From Planctomycetota bacterium (lineage in GTDB: Bacteria > Planctomycetota > UBA1135 > GCA-002686595), in NCBI GenBank assembly GCA_029250885.1, contig JAQXEK010000021.1:62001-126000 (forward strand): 64,000 nt of DNA. Direction: 5' to 3'. Shown here piece after piece: positions 16,806 through 25,696 of the stretch; the stretch's first letter is position 1; each line of letters opens with the position of its first letter. A program made the position numbers and the translations under genes. The notes under the pieces are model-generated. The model searched no databases. It was not told the origin of the DNA and saw only the letters and a program-made list of their open reading frames with translations.

Positions 16806-19133
16806 TTAAAGTTTCGTCCGATGCAGGCGGAGGCTGTTAGAGACCACAATGACGCTGGACGCCGCCATGGCGCCTGCGGCCCAGGACGCGGGCAGCGACC
16901 AAGACGTCCACGGGGCGAGTGCGCCGGCGGCCACGGGCAAGGCGAGAACGTTGTAGCTAAACGCCCACAAGAGGTTGCCACGGATCGTGCCGCGAGTCTT
17001 CCGTGCTAGCTGTATCAGAGAGACGATGCGCCTTGGGTCGTCGACCAAAAGAGCGCAGTCCGCAGCCTCGATGGCCACGTCGGCGCCGCCGCCCATGGCA
17101 ATGCCTACCGTAGCCGCAGCAAGGCCCGGCGCGTCGTTGACGCCATCGCCGACCATGGCGACCATGTGCCCGGCCTGGGTCATTTCAATGATGCGCTCCG
17201 CCTTCTGTTCCGGCAATAGCTGCCCATGAAAGCTCTCGAGGCCTAAGTCGGCGGCAATGGCAGCCACGGCGCCCGGGTGATCCCCCGACAGGATCTCCGC
17301 GGACAGACCGAGCCCCTTGAGCGTGGTGATGGCCTCTGCGCTTGTCTCCCGCGGGCTGTCGAAGAGCCCGAAGGCACCGGCGTATTGGCCGTCCTGAGTG
17401 ACGAGCACGGGCGTCTCCCCGGCTGCGGCGAAGTCCTCGGTCAAACGCTGGACAATCTCCGCGGGCACGCCAGCTTCGACGGCGGCACGAGGGCTGCCGA
17501 GCCACATCGCGCGCTTGCGGACCGTGCCCGTGACGCCGCGCCCGGGCTGGGAAGCGAAGTCGAGGCAGGGGAAGATGGTCACGGAGTCGGCCTTGGCCGC
17601 GGCGACGATGGCACGGGCCAGGGGTTGTTCACTCATGGCTTCGACGGCGGCGGCGAGTCCGAGTAGCGCCCTCTCCGCTTCGCATCGCGCCTCCGGACTC
17701 GTGCCCGCAGAAACTGGCGCGGGCGCCTCCGGTGCGGCTATGAGCCCGGGTCCCGGCGGCACGAAGTCATCGGCGACGATCAGCCTGCGGAGCTCTGGCT
17801 TGCCGGCGGTCAGCGTGCCCGTCTTGTCGAACAAGACCGTGTCCACTAGGGCCAAGTGCTCCAGCGCGGCGGCATCCTTGATCAGCAAGCCCTCCTTAGC
17901 GCCGCGACCCGAAGCCACCAGGATCGCAGTGGGTGTCGCCAGGCCCAGCGCGCAAGGGCAAGCGACCACAAGCACGGCGACAAGCCTGCCGAATGCAGGT
18001 GTGAGTCCGCTGCGCGCTATGGCCCAGTCAAAGCCCGCATCGGTGATTCCGGCGGCAAGCCATGTTCCAAAGAACGCTAGGGTGGCCACGCCTAAGACCA
18101 CGGGGACGAACACGCGGCTGACGCGATCCGCAAGGCGTTGTGCCGGAGCCCGGGAACCTTGGGCCGCGTGTACGGCCTGGGCAATGCGGCCTAGGGCCGA
18201 ACTCTCGCCCACCGCTTCGGTCCTGATCGTCAGCGCGCCGGTTCCGTTGAGGCTGCCGCCATGGACGCGGTCGCCGCCGGCGCGCTCGACGGGGAACGAC
18301 TCGCCGGTCAGTTGGCTCTCGTCCACTTCGCTGTGGCCAGCGGTCACTTGTCCATCCACAGGGATGCGCTCGCCGGGGCGCACTAGGACCAGATTGCCGA
18401 CCTTGACCTCGTCCAGGCTGACCTCGACCTCCTCCCCCTTGCGCAGGATACGGGCCCGGTCCGGCGCCAGGTTCAGCAGGGCGCGCACCGCGCCGCCGGC
18501 CCGACTGCGCGCGCGCCCCTCGAGCATCCGGCCGAGCAGCACAAAGACCAAGATCATCAGGGCCGCGTGTAGGTTGTCCATGCCGTGGCCAAAGACCTCG
18601 GGGGACAGGGGGGCGAGTGCAGCCGCGGTAAATGCAACCAGGACGCCCGCGCCGACTAGGGTGTTCATGTCCGGCGAGCGTCGCCTCGCCGCGTGAAGGC
18701 CGTCCTTAAGAATGTCCAGCCCGGCCACAAAGACTGCCGGGGCGGCGATGGCGACCAGGGCCCAGTAAGGTACTCCGATCTTGTGAGCACCGAGCATGGC
18801 GAGGAAGAGCCCGAGGGACAAGGTGAAGTTGCGCTTGGTGCCGGCCTCTAGGATACGCTCGGCGTCTTCACTGAAGGCGATGTCCTCAGCAAGGCTGCGC
18901 CTGTGCTCGCTGTCGAGGTCGGGCACCTCGAACCCGGCATCGCGGATCGCCTGGGCGATCCGCGCGGTGGACGCGACTTCCGGATCCCGGACGACCTTCG
19001 CGCTACGCGAGCCAAAGTTGACCTCAGCTTCAAGGACGCCCTCGAGCCCCGAAAGCGCCTTCTGAATTGAGTTCGCGCAGCCCTGGCAGGTCATGCCCGC
19101 GATGGGCGTGGAGAGTGTGTTCTTCGTAGTCAT
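16806..19133 (-). CDS. copA: Copper-translocating P1B-type ATPase (CopA)
   Basis: This integral membrane pump of 775 residues exports Cu+ at the cost of ATP. One N-terminal heavy-metal-associated domain has GMTCQGC (residues 13-19). Transmembrane helices surround the ion-binding CPC in [13 protein letters not shown]. The phosphorylation motif DKTGTLT, the TGESFPV actuator loop and the hinge GDGVNDAP are all present, so the enzyme should be active. A Pro/Ala-rich insert lies in the nucleotide-binding domain between the phosphorylation site and the hinge. A small gene may follow at 16787. The region to the divergent LOG gene holds dyad repeats that could be an operator. Ag+ transport is also possible for the family. 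Confidence 0.95.
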   Translation of the reverse strand: MTTKNTLSTPIAGMTCQGCANSIQKALSGLEGVLEAEVNFGSRSAKVVRDPEVASTARIAQAIRDAGFEVPDLDSEHRRSLAEDIAFSEDAERILEAGTKRNFTLSLGLFLAMLGAHKIGVPYWALVAIAAPAVFVAGLDILKDGLHAARRRSPDMNTLVGAGVLVAFTAAALAPLSPEVFGHGMDNLHAALMILVFVLLGRMLEGRARSRAGGAVRALLNLAPDRARILRKGEEVEVSLDEVKVGNLVLVRPGERIPVDGQVTAGHSEVDESQLTGESFPVERAGGDRVHGGSLNGTGALTIRTEAVGESSALGRIAQAVHAAQGSRAPAQRLADRVSRVFVPVVLGVATLAFFGTWLAAGITDAGFDWAIARSGLTPAFGRLVAVLVVACPCALGLATPTAILVASGRGAKEGLLIKDAAALEHLALVDTVLFDKTGTLTAGKPELRRLIVADDFVPPGPGLIAAPEAPAPVSAGTSPEARCEAERALLGLAAAVEAMSEQPLARAIVAAAKADSVTIFPCLDFASQPGRGVTGTVRKRAMWLGSPRAAVEAGVPAEIVQRLTEDFAAAGETPVLVTQDGQYAGAFGLFDSPRETSAEAITTLKGLGLSAEILSGDHPGAVAAIAADLGLESFHGQLLPEQKAERIIEMTQAGHMVAMVGDGVNDAPGLAAATVGIAMGGGADVAIEAADCALLVDDPRRIVSLIQLARKTRGTIRGNLLWAFSYNVLALPVAAGALAPWTSWSLPASWAAGAMAASSVIVVSNSLRLHRTKL

Positions 19134-19176
19134 AGCGCCCTTAGATTCTGTCCCATCCTAGGCCGTCACTGGTCAT

Positions 19177-19234
19177 CGGATCCGAGAATCGCGGGGATCC
19201 GTAGGGACCGCCGACTAAGGCCGGACTGGCCTTA
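19177..19234. promoter_or_regulatory. Two inverted repeats between the divergent copA and LOG genes
   Basis: TAAGGCC-GGACT-GGCCTTA (19216-19234) is a perfect 7-bp dyad with a 5-base spacer, like a dimeric repressor or activator site. A second repeat, CGGATCC with GGATCCG (19177-19201), lies beside it. Both are in the 165-base divergent region, so either could control copA. The sequence does not match the CueR or CsoR boxes I know. Confidence 0.35.
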
Positions 19235-19298
19235 CCCCGGACGAGTTCTAGGCCAATCTCTCCCCAATGGCCTCTGCATTTGGTTTGATACGGGCCAT

Positions 19299-20153
19299 AT
19301 GACTGACAACCGATACACGGCCACAAAGGCCTACGAAAACGAAGCGTTCCTCAACAGCACGGACGCCCGCCCACTCCGCATCCTTGCCGAATACATCGAG
19401 CCCGAGACACGTCTGCGCGAGATGCACATCCGCGACACGATCGTCGTGTTTGGCTCCGCGCGAATTCGCTCCCACGAGGTGGCGACCAAGGAGCTCGCCG
19501 AAGCTAAGGAGGCCGGCGACGCCAAGGAGATCGAGGCCGCTGAGAAGCGCCTCTACATCTCGAAGTACTACGAGGCGACCCGGGAGCTCTCGCGCCGTCT
19601 CACGGAGTGGTCGAAGAAGCTCGAGGGCACATCCCGTCGCTTCGTGATCTGCTCGGGCGGTGGTCCCGGTATCATGGAGGCTGCGAACCGCGGCGCTTCC
19701 GAAGCGAAGGGCGAGAACATCGGCCTGAACATCTCCCTGCCCTTCGAGCAGAACGACAACCCCTACATTACCCGGCGCCTGTCCCTGGAGTTTCACTACT
19801 TCTTCATGCGCAAGTTCTGGTTCAGTTACCTTGCTAAGGCCGTCGTTACGATGCCCGGAGGCTTTGGCACCCTGGACGAGCTGCTCGAGATAGCGACGTT
19901 GATCCAGACCGAGAAGATCAAGAAGCCCATGGCTTTGGTTCTCTTCGGCAAGAGCTACTGGGAGAAGATCCTGCACTTCGAGCCGATGATCGAATTTGGA
20001 ACGATCAGCCCGACAGACCCTGACCTGTTCTTCATGACCGACTCCGTCGACGATGCCTACGAGTACATCACGACTTGGCTCACGGAGAACGTGCTTAATC
20101 AGGAAGACCCCGAGGTCGTGGACGCGGAAGACGGTCCCGAACTCAAAGTCTAG
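19299..20153 (+). CDS. LOG-family (lysine decarboxylase-like) protein
   Basis: This 284-residue member of the Rossmann-like LOG family includes cytokinin-activating and nucleotide 5'-monophosphate phosphoribohydrolases. The hallmark PGGFGTLDE (after VVTMPGG, near residue 187) supplies the catalytic Glu and phosphate site, and SGGGPGIMEAANRGA is the nucleotide-binding loop. It is longer than the classic 180-200-residue LOG enzymes because of a charged helical insert at residues of about 60-100 (AEAKEAGDAKEIEAAEKR), which may alter oligomerisation. A purine-ribotide substrate is expected from the family. The start has no Shine-Dalgarno motif. The esterase gene begins 15 bases after its stop. 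Confidence 0.88.
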   Translation: MTDNRYTATKAYENEAFLNSTDARPLRILAEYIEPETRLREMHIRDTIVVFGSARIRSHEVATKELAEAKEAGDAKEIEAAEKRLYISKYYEATRELSRRLTEWSKKLEGTSRRFVICSGGGPGIMEAANRGASEAKGENIGLNISLPFEQNDNPYITRRLSLEFHYFFMRKFWFSYLAKAVVTMPGGFGTLDELLEIATLIQTEKIKKPMALVLFGKSYWEKILHFEPMIEFGTISPTDPDLFFMTDSVDDAYEYITTWLTENVLNQEDPEVVDAEDGPELKV

Positions 20154-20168
20154 CTGCCCATTTTTGCC

Positions 20169-21467
20169 ATGAGCGCCAACTTGTTCTTCCAACGCTTCTT
20201 TGCCGCGGCCCTGCTGGTTGGCGCTTGTCTTTTGTTGTTGGCTGCGGGTAGCCAAGACCCGAAGCCGCCGTCCGCGAGCAAGCAAAAGAAGCTTGTTGAC
20301 GAGTACCTCAAGCTCGATGGTTGGCTGGTGGAGGATGCGACCCGCCGCAGGGAGATCCTCAGTGAGCTGGCCGCGGTTCCGCCCCTGACCGAGAGGACTC
20401 GCAAGAGCTGGCTCAAGCGATTCGAGAAGTCCGGGACCAAGGGACCTGGCCTAGAGAAGAGCAGCGGGCGCCACTATTTCTGGCCGGATGAAAAAAAGGG
20501 GCTGTACATCATTGGCGGGAAGACCAAGAAGCCAAAGGGGCTCTTGATCGCAATGCATGGTGGCGGCAAGGGCAGTGGAGATGCTGGCCCAGCTGCGAGT
20601 TCATGGAGTGGCGCGGCGAAGGATCACGACCTCTTGCTGATTGCCCCTGAGGTGATCGAAAAGACCGAACACGGCTGGACCGATGCGGGCACCGAGGAGT
20701 TTGTGGTTCAGCTGATCGAGCGTGCGATCCGCACCTTCGAGATTGACCCTGGCCGCGTCTACCTCGCGGGACATTCCATGGGGGGCTACGGCACCTGGAC
20801 CCTGGGCGGGCACCACGCCGACCGCGTGGCGGGACTGACACCGTCGGCCGGCGCACCGACACCCATCATGGCCATCGGCGGTGGATTCCAAGGTATCGTC
20901 GAGGGCATCATTCCGAACCTCTACAACGTGCCAATCCGCATCTATCAAAGCGATGACGACGTGCAGGTTCCGCCCGAGGCGAACCGCGCGGCGGCCAAGC
21001 AATTAGAGGCCGCGCAGAAGGCCTATGGCGGATTCGACTTCGAATATTGGGAGGTCTCCGGGCGCGGGCACACCGCGCCGCCCGGTGGATACGAGGCTCT
21101 CTTCGCGAAGGTTGCGGACCGCCGCCGCGTCTCGCGCCCCACGCGCATCGTCTGGCAGCCGGAGCTTGACTGGAAGCTAGACTTCTACTGGCTGCGTTGG
21201 CGGGACGCATCCAAGCGCGCCATCCTTACGGCAGACCTTGATCGGCAAAAGAACTCCATTGAGATCATGGTCAAGGGCGGTGGCCAAGAGGGCCTATCGG
21301 TCTGGCTTGATGAGCAAATGGTCGACCTAGAGAAGGAGGTCACGATCCTCTTAAGCGGTAAGGAAGTCTATCGGGGCATCCCCCTGATGAAGCTCACAAC
21401 CCTGCTGGAGTCCGCTGGCCGGGGAGACACTGAATACCTGTTTCCGGTTCGCGTAGACCTAGACTAG
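20169..21467 (+). CDS. Exported alpha/beta-hydrolase (esterase/phospholipase-like)
   Basis: This 432-residue secreted serine hydrolase has a signal sequence covering residues of about 1-27 (FFAAALLVGACLLLLAAGS). The oxyanion strand is LLIAMHGGGKGSG, the nucleophile elbow is AGHSMGGYG, the acid is probably in YQSDDDVQVPPE, and the catalytic His is in SGRGHTAPP. That is the order of esterase D/PHB-depolymerase-like enzymes. The last 110 residues form a beta domain (RIVWQPELDWKLDFYWLRW) found in large secreted phospholipase/carboxylesterase-like proteins. Substrate is unknown. It is probably co-transcribed with the LOG gene 15 bases upstream. Confidence 0.85.
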   Translation: MSANLFFQRFFAAALLVGACLLLLAAGSQDPKPPSASKQKKLVDEYLKLDGWLVEDATRRREILSELAAVPPLTERTRKSWLKRFEKSGTKGPGLEKSSGRHYFWPDEKKGLYIIGGKTKKPKGLLIAMHGGGKGSGDAGPAASSWSGAAKDHDLLLIAPEVIEKTEHGWTDAGTEEFVVQLIERAIRTFEIDPGRVYLAGHSMGGYGTWTLGGHHADRVAGLTPSAGAPTPIMAIGGGFQGIVEGIIPNLYNVPIRIYQSDDDVQVPPEANRAAAKQLEAAQKAYGGFDFEYWEVSGRGHTAPPGGYEALFAKVADRRRVSRPTRIVWQPELDWKLDFYWLRWRDASKRAILTADLDRQKNSIEIMVKGGGQEGLSVWLDEQMVDLEKEVTILLSGKEVYRGIPLMKLTTLLESAGRGDTEYLFPVRVDLD

Positions 21468-21514
21468 GCGCCGCTAGGCGGTCCGATTGCCCTACCCACA
21501 CATCCATACATATC

Positions 21515-22267
21515 ATGGCCGACCAAATCGACTACTTCATTCACGGCGACGACATGCAGGCCGTCTCCATTACTCTAGACCCCCGCGAGACCGTACGCGC
21601 CGAACCCGGCGCGATGATGTGGATGGAGGACGGAGTCGAGATGGCGACGTCCACCGGTGGCGGCATGATGAGCGGCCTAAAGCGCGCCTTCTCAGGCGAG
21701 AGCTTTTTCATCACATCCTTCACGAACGAGGGCGACCTGCAGGCCACGGTTGGCTTCGCGGCCGAATACCCGGGCAAGATTATCCCCGTGGACCTGTCCC
21801 GGGGCGAGGTGCTGTGCCAACGCAACGCGTACCTGTGCTCGGCCCACGGTATCGAAATCTCAGTGGCTTTCACTAAGCGACTCGGCGCCGGCTTCTTCGG
21901 CGGCGAGGGCTTCATTTTGCAGCGTCTGCGCGGCGACGGCCTGGCCTTCATCCACGCCGGCGGCCACGTGATCGAGCGCGAACTGCAGCAGGGTGAGACT
22001 CTGCGCGTGGACACGGGCTGCATCGTCGGCTTCGAGGCTTCGGTCGACTACGACATCCGCATGGTCAAGGGCGTCAAGACGATGCTCTTTGGCGGCGAGG
22101 GGCTCTTTCTCGCCGAACTCACGGGTCCGGGCAAGTGCTGGGTCCAGACGGCGCCGCTCTCGCGCCTGGCGAATCGCATCATGAGCGCATCGGGCAGCAG
22201 CAAGGGCGAGCACAATCGATTCGGCGGCGTCAGCAACATGGCCGGAAGGTTCTTTGGCGGCGACTGA
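21515..22267 (+). CDS. TIGR00266/AIM24-family protein
   Basis: This 250-residue protein of the AIM24 double-psi beta-barrel-like family is widespread in bacteria and related to a mitochondrial inner-membrane organising protein. The N-terminus has the family pattern: VSITLDPRETVRAEPGAMMWM, then the Gly-rich MSGLKRAFSGESFFITSF. LGAGFFGGEGFILQRLRGDG and TGCIVGFEASVDYDI match the second half. There is no signal peptide or catalytic motif and its biochemical role is unknown. It is followed by a strong bidirectional terminator. Confidence 0.9.
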   Translation: MADQIDYFIHGDDMQAVSITLDPRETVRAEPGAMMWMEDGVEMATSTGGGMMSGLKRAFSGESFFITSFTNEGDLQATVGFAAEYPGKIIPVDLSRGEVLCQRNAYLCSAHGIEISVAFTKRLGAGFFGGEGFILQRLRGDGLAFIHAGGHVIERELQQGETLRVDTGCIVGFEASVDYDIRMVKGVKTMLFGGEGLFLAELTGPGKCWVQTAPLSRLANRIMSASGSSKGEHNRFGGVSNMAGRFFGGD

Positions 22268-22296
22268 GCCAAGCCCGAGTTCGCGAAGGCAAAAAG

Positions 22297-22336
22297 AAAG
22301 CGCCCACCGCTGCTTGCAGGCAACGGTGGGCGCTTT
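22297..22336. terminator. Bidirectional terminator between convergent genes
   Basis: A perfect 13-bp stem (22297-22309 with 22324-22336), AAA-led on one side and TTT-ended on the other, separates the AIM24-family gene from the minus-strand lipoprotein gene. Confidence 0.85.
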
Positions 22337-22355
22337 GTTGTCGGGAGCCGTAGCG

Positions 22356-22862
22356 CTACAGGTAGCCGAGGCCCGCGAGGGCGCTGATGGCTTCGGCGTT
22401 ACCGCTGGACTTGGCCTTTTCGTTGAGCGTGTTGAGCACCGCGTCGAGGCCCTTGTCGTCGGGGAAGGCTCCGATTCCGGCAGCGGCGATGTTGATGCCT
22501 TCGATAACGCTGTTGGCGCTGGCCAGCTGGCCGGCGATGTAGCTGTAGTCCTTGGCGACCAGGTTGCCGTTCTCGGCAAATGCCTCGAAGGCCTCCACGC
22601 AGCCGCTGGCGTCCAGGTGTGCGAGACACTCGATCAGACCAAGCTGGGCGGTCTTGTAGTCGGCGGAGGCCGTGTCGTCGCCGAGGGCTGCTAGGGCGCC
22701 TTCGAAGTTGGCCTTGGCGCCGTCGTAGTCCTGGCTCTGGAGAGCGCTCTCGCCTTGGTTGTTGAGGTCCGTAGCGGAGGCCTCACCGGCGCAGCTGGCA
22801 AAGCCAAGGGTCAGGCCGAGGGCGGCGACGAGCAGGGTGGATTGGATCTTGGTGGTCTTCAT
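22356..22862 (-). CDS. TPR-like lipoprotein ending in LAGLGYL
   Basis: This 168-residue lipoprotein has a signal peptide that ends in a lipobox-like GFASCAGE, with Cys near residue 24. The mature protein starts with a TPR-like helix pair (NNQGESALQSQDYDGAKANFEGAL) followed by Ala-rich helices and a Cys pair (GLIECLAHLDASGCVEAF). It ends in LAGLGYL, the same C-terminal motif as the RHH protein at 24031. The minus-strand gene 175 bases upstream encodes a similar small lipoprotein. The function is unknown. Confidence 0.72.
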   Translation of the reverse strand: MKTTKIQSTLLVAALGLTLGFASCAGEASATDLNNQGESALQSQDYDGAKANFEGALAALGDDTASADYKTAQLGLIECLAHLDASGCVEAFEAFAENGNLVAKDYSYIAGQLASANSVIEGINIAAAGIGAFPDDKGLDAVLNTLNEKAKSSGNAEAISALAGLGYL

Positions 22863-23036
22863 AAACGGAAGAGGGGCGGTTCTGATTTGGTTGGAGAGCT
22901 TGTTCGAGTGGAATTGTAGCTCGGGATTTGGCCTTGGGTTAGGTTTGGTCGGGAATCGCTACTCTAGGTAGCCTAGGCCGATCAGGCTGCCGTTCGGGGG
23001 TGGCGCGGGCGCCCTTTTGGCTAGCTGGACGTGGGA

Positions 23037-23663
23037 TCAATCGGTGTATCCTTGTTCGACGAGGAACCTGTACGAGAGGGGGTCAATCAGCTGGAGCAGA
23101 GATGCGCCGCCGACGGCGATGACGGCGCCGGACTCGTCTAGCAAGTCCAGGTCAATTGCGGCCTGGGACTTGTTTTGGCGAAGGTAGCCGATGGCGGCGA
23201 GGCTCTTGTCCATGGCCTGCCAAGTGAGGTCGTTGAGCCGGGATTCCAGGTTTCGCAGGCCGTGGTCAGGCGGGTATAGCTTGCGACCTAGGGCCGTGAC
23301 GAGTGCGGCGGCGTCAAGATTCCCGACCTCAAGGCAGTCCCCGGCGATCCCACCAATGAGGTCAGGGCCGGCGGTCAGGCCGTTCTCGGCAACGAACTGC
23401 TCGATGTGGGACTGGGCATGCCCAAGGGCCTTCAGGGGCTCAGTCGCCGCGAGTACCTTAATGTAGCCGCGCTTGGCGTGCTCTAGGGCGGGCACGGCCT
23501 CGCCTAAGCCGTTCATAGCTTGCTGGTAGGCTTTGGCAGCCGCGGGCCAGTCCCGGTCGGCGGCAAGCTGGTCAGCTTCGGTCAGCCTGGCCAGGGGGTC
23601 GACGCTCGGGGAGCAGGACGTGGCGGCAAGGGCGATAGCAAGGGCGATGGAGGCTGGGTTCAT
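23037..23663 (-). CDS. Small TPR-like lipoprotein
   Basis: This 208-residue lipoprotein has its ATG at 23663, giving the signal sequence MNPASIALAIALAATSCSPS with Cys17 as lipidation site. A much longer in-frame extension upstream was rejected because it has no protein-like composition and covers the promoter region of the divergent operon. The mature part has TPR-like helices (TEADQLAADRDWPAAAKAYQ) and two later helical segments. The architecture matches the lipoprotein at 22356, suggesting an ancient duplication. The function is unknown. Confidence 0.68.
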   Translation of the reverse strand: MNPASIALAIALAATSCSPSVDPLARLTEADQLAADRDWPAAAKAYQQAMNGLGEAVPALEHAKRGYIKVLAATEPLKALGHAQSHIEQFVAENGLTAGPDLIGGIAGDCLEVGNLDAAALVTALGRKLYPPDHGLRNLESRLNDLTWQAMDKSLAAIGYLRQNKSQAAIDLDLLDESGAVIAVGGASLLQLIDPLSYRFLVEQGYTD

Positions 23664-23871
23664 GGGACCGAATGTACGAGCGGCATGGACCTGGGACCTA
23701 CTTTCCGGCGCAATCTGGGCGTGATTTTCGTGGCACGGCCCGAGAGTGGCGCAACGGGTGCGAATCTGGGATAGGTTTGATGGCCGCAAATCCTTGAAAA
23801 GGAGGCACTTGGGGCAAAAGCCGGATAGGTTGTTGCATTGCGGATAGCTCATTTGCCGCCCACTAGGCTCC

Positions 23872-23926
23872 GATTGGAGTATTATGGGAGTGCGATAAGA
23901 GTGTGATTGGAGTGCGATCGGAGTGT
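23872..23926 (+). repeat. Five tandem 11-bp repeats (consensus GATTGGAGTGC)
   Basis: Five copies follow without gaps: GATTGGAGTAT, TATGGGAGTGC, GATAAGAGTGT, GATTGGAGTGC and GATCGGAGTGT. Positions 2-3 (AT) and 6-9 (GAGT) are invariant. The 11-base period puts each copy on nearly the same helix face. The array ends 104 bases before the GTG of the ribbon-helix-helix gene at 24031. RHH proteins such as ParR bind sets of 11-bp direct repeats, so this is a likely binding array for that protein. The rest of 23664-23871 contains only the flanking direct repeat CGGATAG (23822 and 23841). Confidence 0.75.
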
Positions 23927-23962
23927 CCGAAGCCCCCAGCCTCACTCTTCTTCCACAAGCTA

Positions 23963-23999
23963 AAGGGCCTAAAACGCCCTTCTCGACCCCTCTAGGGTC
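23963..23999 (+). promoter_or_regulatory. Two small hairpins in the leader of the sulfate-activation operon
   Basis: AAGGGC/GCCCTT (23963-23981) and GACCC/GGGTC (23985-23999) lie side by side between the 11-bp repeats and the RHH start and are followed by a pyrimidine run (TCTTCCTTCTT). They could be an attenuator or simply part of the 5' leader. Confidence 0.3.
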
Positions 24000-24030
24000 T
24001 CTTCCTTCTTCTGCCCCCTGCTGAACCACC

Positions 24031-24246
24031 GTGCGCGAAAGCAAAGTCACCGTCAAGATTCCAAGACCCCTGTATCGGAAGATCCAGCAGGTTGTGGATG
24101 GCTCGGGGTTCAACTCGCCGACCGACTTCATCGTCTACGTCCTACGGGATTTGATGGGGGAGGCTGACGAGAAGGCCGAGCCCGAGTTCTCCCAGGAAGA
24201 GCTCGACGACGTGAAGCGCAAGCTGAAGAACCTCGGCTACCTATAA
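24031..24246 (+). CDS. Ribbon-helix-helix protein, first gene of the sulfate-activation operon
   Basis: This 71-residue protein starts at GTG. The N-terminus has the RHH pattern: a basic/hydrophobic strand (SKVTVKIPRPLYRKIQQVV), then a turn with GFNSPTDFIVYVLRDLM. An acidic linker (EADEKAEPEFSQEELDD) leads to the C-terminal helix KRKLKNLGYL. RHH dimers bind DNA with the strand. The upstream array of five 11-bp repeats is the obvious candidate site, suggesting autoregulation of sat and cysC. The protein at 35116 shares fold, acidic linker and C-terminal motif. A protein-only adaptor role cannot be excluded. Confidence 0.75.
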   Translation: MRESKVTVKIPRPLYRKIQQVVDGSGFNSPTDFIVYVLRDLMGEADEKAEPEFSQEELDDVKRKLKNLGYL

Positions 24247-24349
24247 GGAAGCCAAAGCAACCCAATCCAACGCCGGGGCGCCAAAGCGCTAGGCGTAACT
24301 CATTCGAACTCGACTTCGGCCTCAAAACGGGCCCCATCCACCAACAATC

Positions 24350-25603
24350 ATGTCCTCGACTACTCTGGCATTTCCCTCTCCCGTTCACGGCGGCCTCGAC
24401 TCACTCGTCAACCGCATTGTTCCCGCGAGCGACGCATGGGCTGGCCTCACCAAGGTCGCTGTCAACGACACCGACATGACGACCCTGTACCGGATCGCCG
24501 ACGGCACCCTCAGCCCCCTTACCGGGCCGATGGGTAGCGCCGACATGGGCACCGTGCTGGCCGACTGCGCCATCGAGCGCGACGGCAAGAGCTGGGCCTG
24601 GGGCATCCCGACCATCCTGCCCGTGACGGACGCGGAAGCTGCCGCCATGAGCGCTGGCGATGAGATCGCCCTCGAGGGTGCGAACGGCATCTTTGGTGTG
24701 CTCAAGGTCACCGAGGTCTACGACTGGGACAAGGCCGCCTTCCTGAAGGGCTGCTACGGCACCGAGCGCACCGACCACCCGGGCGCCGGCCTATGGATGG
24801 GCGACGAGCGCACCAAGTGCGTCGCCGGTGAGATCAGCCTGCAGGAGTTCAGCGATACCCGCGACTTTAAGGGCTACGTGAACAGCGCCGCCGAGACCCG
24901 CGAGCTGATCCAAAACGAAGGCTGGGAGCAGGCCATCGCCTTCCAGACCCGCAACCCGCTTCACCGCGCCCACGAGTACGCACTCGTCTACGGCGCCGAG
25001 ACCATCCTGCGCGAGAACGGCAAGAAGACCGGCGTGGTCCTGAACCCGCTCGTCGGCCAGCTTAAGGGCGACGACGTCCCGGCCGCAACCCGCATGGAGA
25101 CCTACATCTCCCTGCTGGACAACAACTACCTGGGCGAAGGCGACATGGACATCGAGCTCTGGAGCTCGAAGGGCCAGAACCTCAACGATCAAGCCAAGCT
25201 GGTCGGCCTGGACATGCGCATGTACTACGGCGGCCCCCGTGAGGCTGTGATGCACGCCATCTACCGCCAGAACCACGGCTTCAGCCACTTCATCATCGGC
25301 CGCAAGCACGCCGACGCTCCCTTCGCCGATGGCGACGCAATCTGGGGTGACTTCGATGCCCAGACGATCTTTGACGACATGAAGGGCGCCCTGGCCATCA
25401 AGACCGTCAACGTCGGCTTTGCAGCCTTCTTCAAGGGCCTCGGCCGCGTAGGCCTGATGTCCGAGCACAAGGACGATGAGTCCGTGTTCATCTCCGGCAC
25501 TAAGGTCCGCTCGATCCTTGGCGACGGCGAGCTTCCCGACGACCGCATCATGCGTCCGTCCACCGCCGAGATCCTGGTGGCTTACTACAAGTCCCAGGCC
25601 TAG
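24350..25603 (+). CDS. sat: Sulfate adenylyltransferase (ATP sulfurylase)
   Basis: This cytoplasmic enzyme makes adenosine 5'-phosphosulfate (APS) and pyrophosphate from sulfate and ATP. It is a 417-residue single-chain type, unlike the CysD/CysN heterodimer. The ATP-binding HxxH is in QTRNPLHRAHEYAL (His205 and His208). The second nucleotide motif is IIGRKHADAPF, where most members have GRDHA, so this copy has Lys in place of Asp. ISGTKVR is the third motif. It lies 103 bases after the RHH gene and precedes the phosphatase-superfamily gene and cysC. No APS or PAPS reductase is in view. No Shine-Dalgarno motif. Confidence 0.95.
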   Translation: MSSTTLAFPSPVHGGLDSLVNRIVPASDAWAGLTKVAVNDTDMTTLYRIADGTLSPLTGPMGSADMGTVLADCAIERDGKSWAWGIPTILPVTDAEAAAMSAGDEIALEGANGIFGVLKVTEVYDWDKAAFLKGCYGTERTDHPGAGLWMGDERTKCVAGEISLQEFSDTRDFKGYVNSAAETRELIQNEGWEQAIAFQTRNPLHRAHEYALVYGAETILRENGKKTGVVLNPLVGQLKGDDVPAATRMETYISLLDNNYLGEGDMDIELWSSKGQNLNDQAKLVGLDMRMYYGGPREAVMHAIYRQNHGFSHFIIGRKHADAPFADGDAIWGDFDAQTIFDDMKGALAIKTVNVGFAAFFKGLGRVGLMSEHKDDESVFISGTKVRSILGDGELPDDRIMRPSTAEILVAYYKSQA

Positions 25604-25696
25604 TCCACGACCTTCGCCGTTGCGTCTCGTCATCTGTACGGGGCGCAGCGTGTCCTTCTCTCACCACGCTCTCAACCTCTACCTCCAACAAGATCC

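Noticed and set aside
17398-18696. 432-codon plus-strand open frame inside copA
   Set aside because: It is antisense to a complete CopA with all motifs, and its composition (Ser/Ala/Arg-rich) is typical of a shadow frame.
23872-23926. A CRISPR array
   Set aside because: Repeats are 11 bp without spacers, which is not a CRISPR layout.
23664-24131. In-frame N-terminal extension of the lipoprotein at 23037
   Set aside because: It crosses the 11-bp repeats and the RHH gene and would bury a clear lipoprotein signal peptide.
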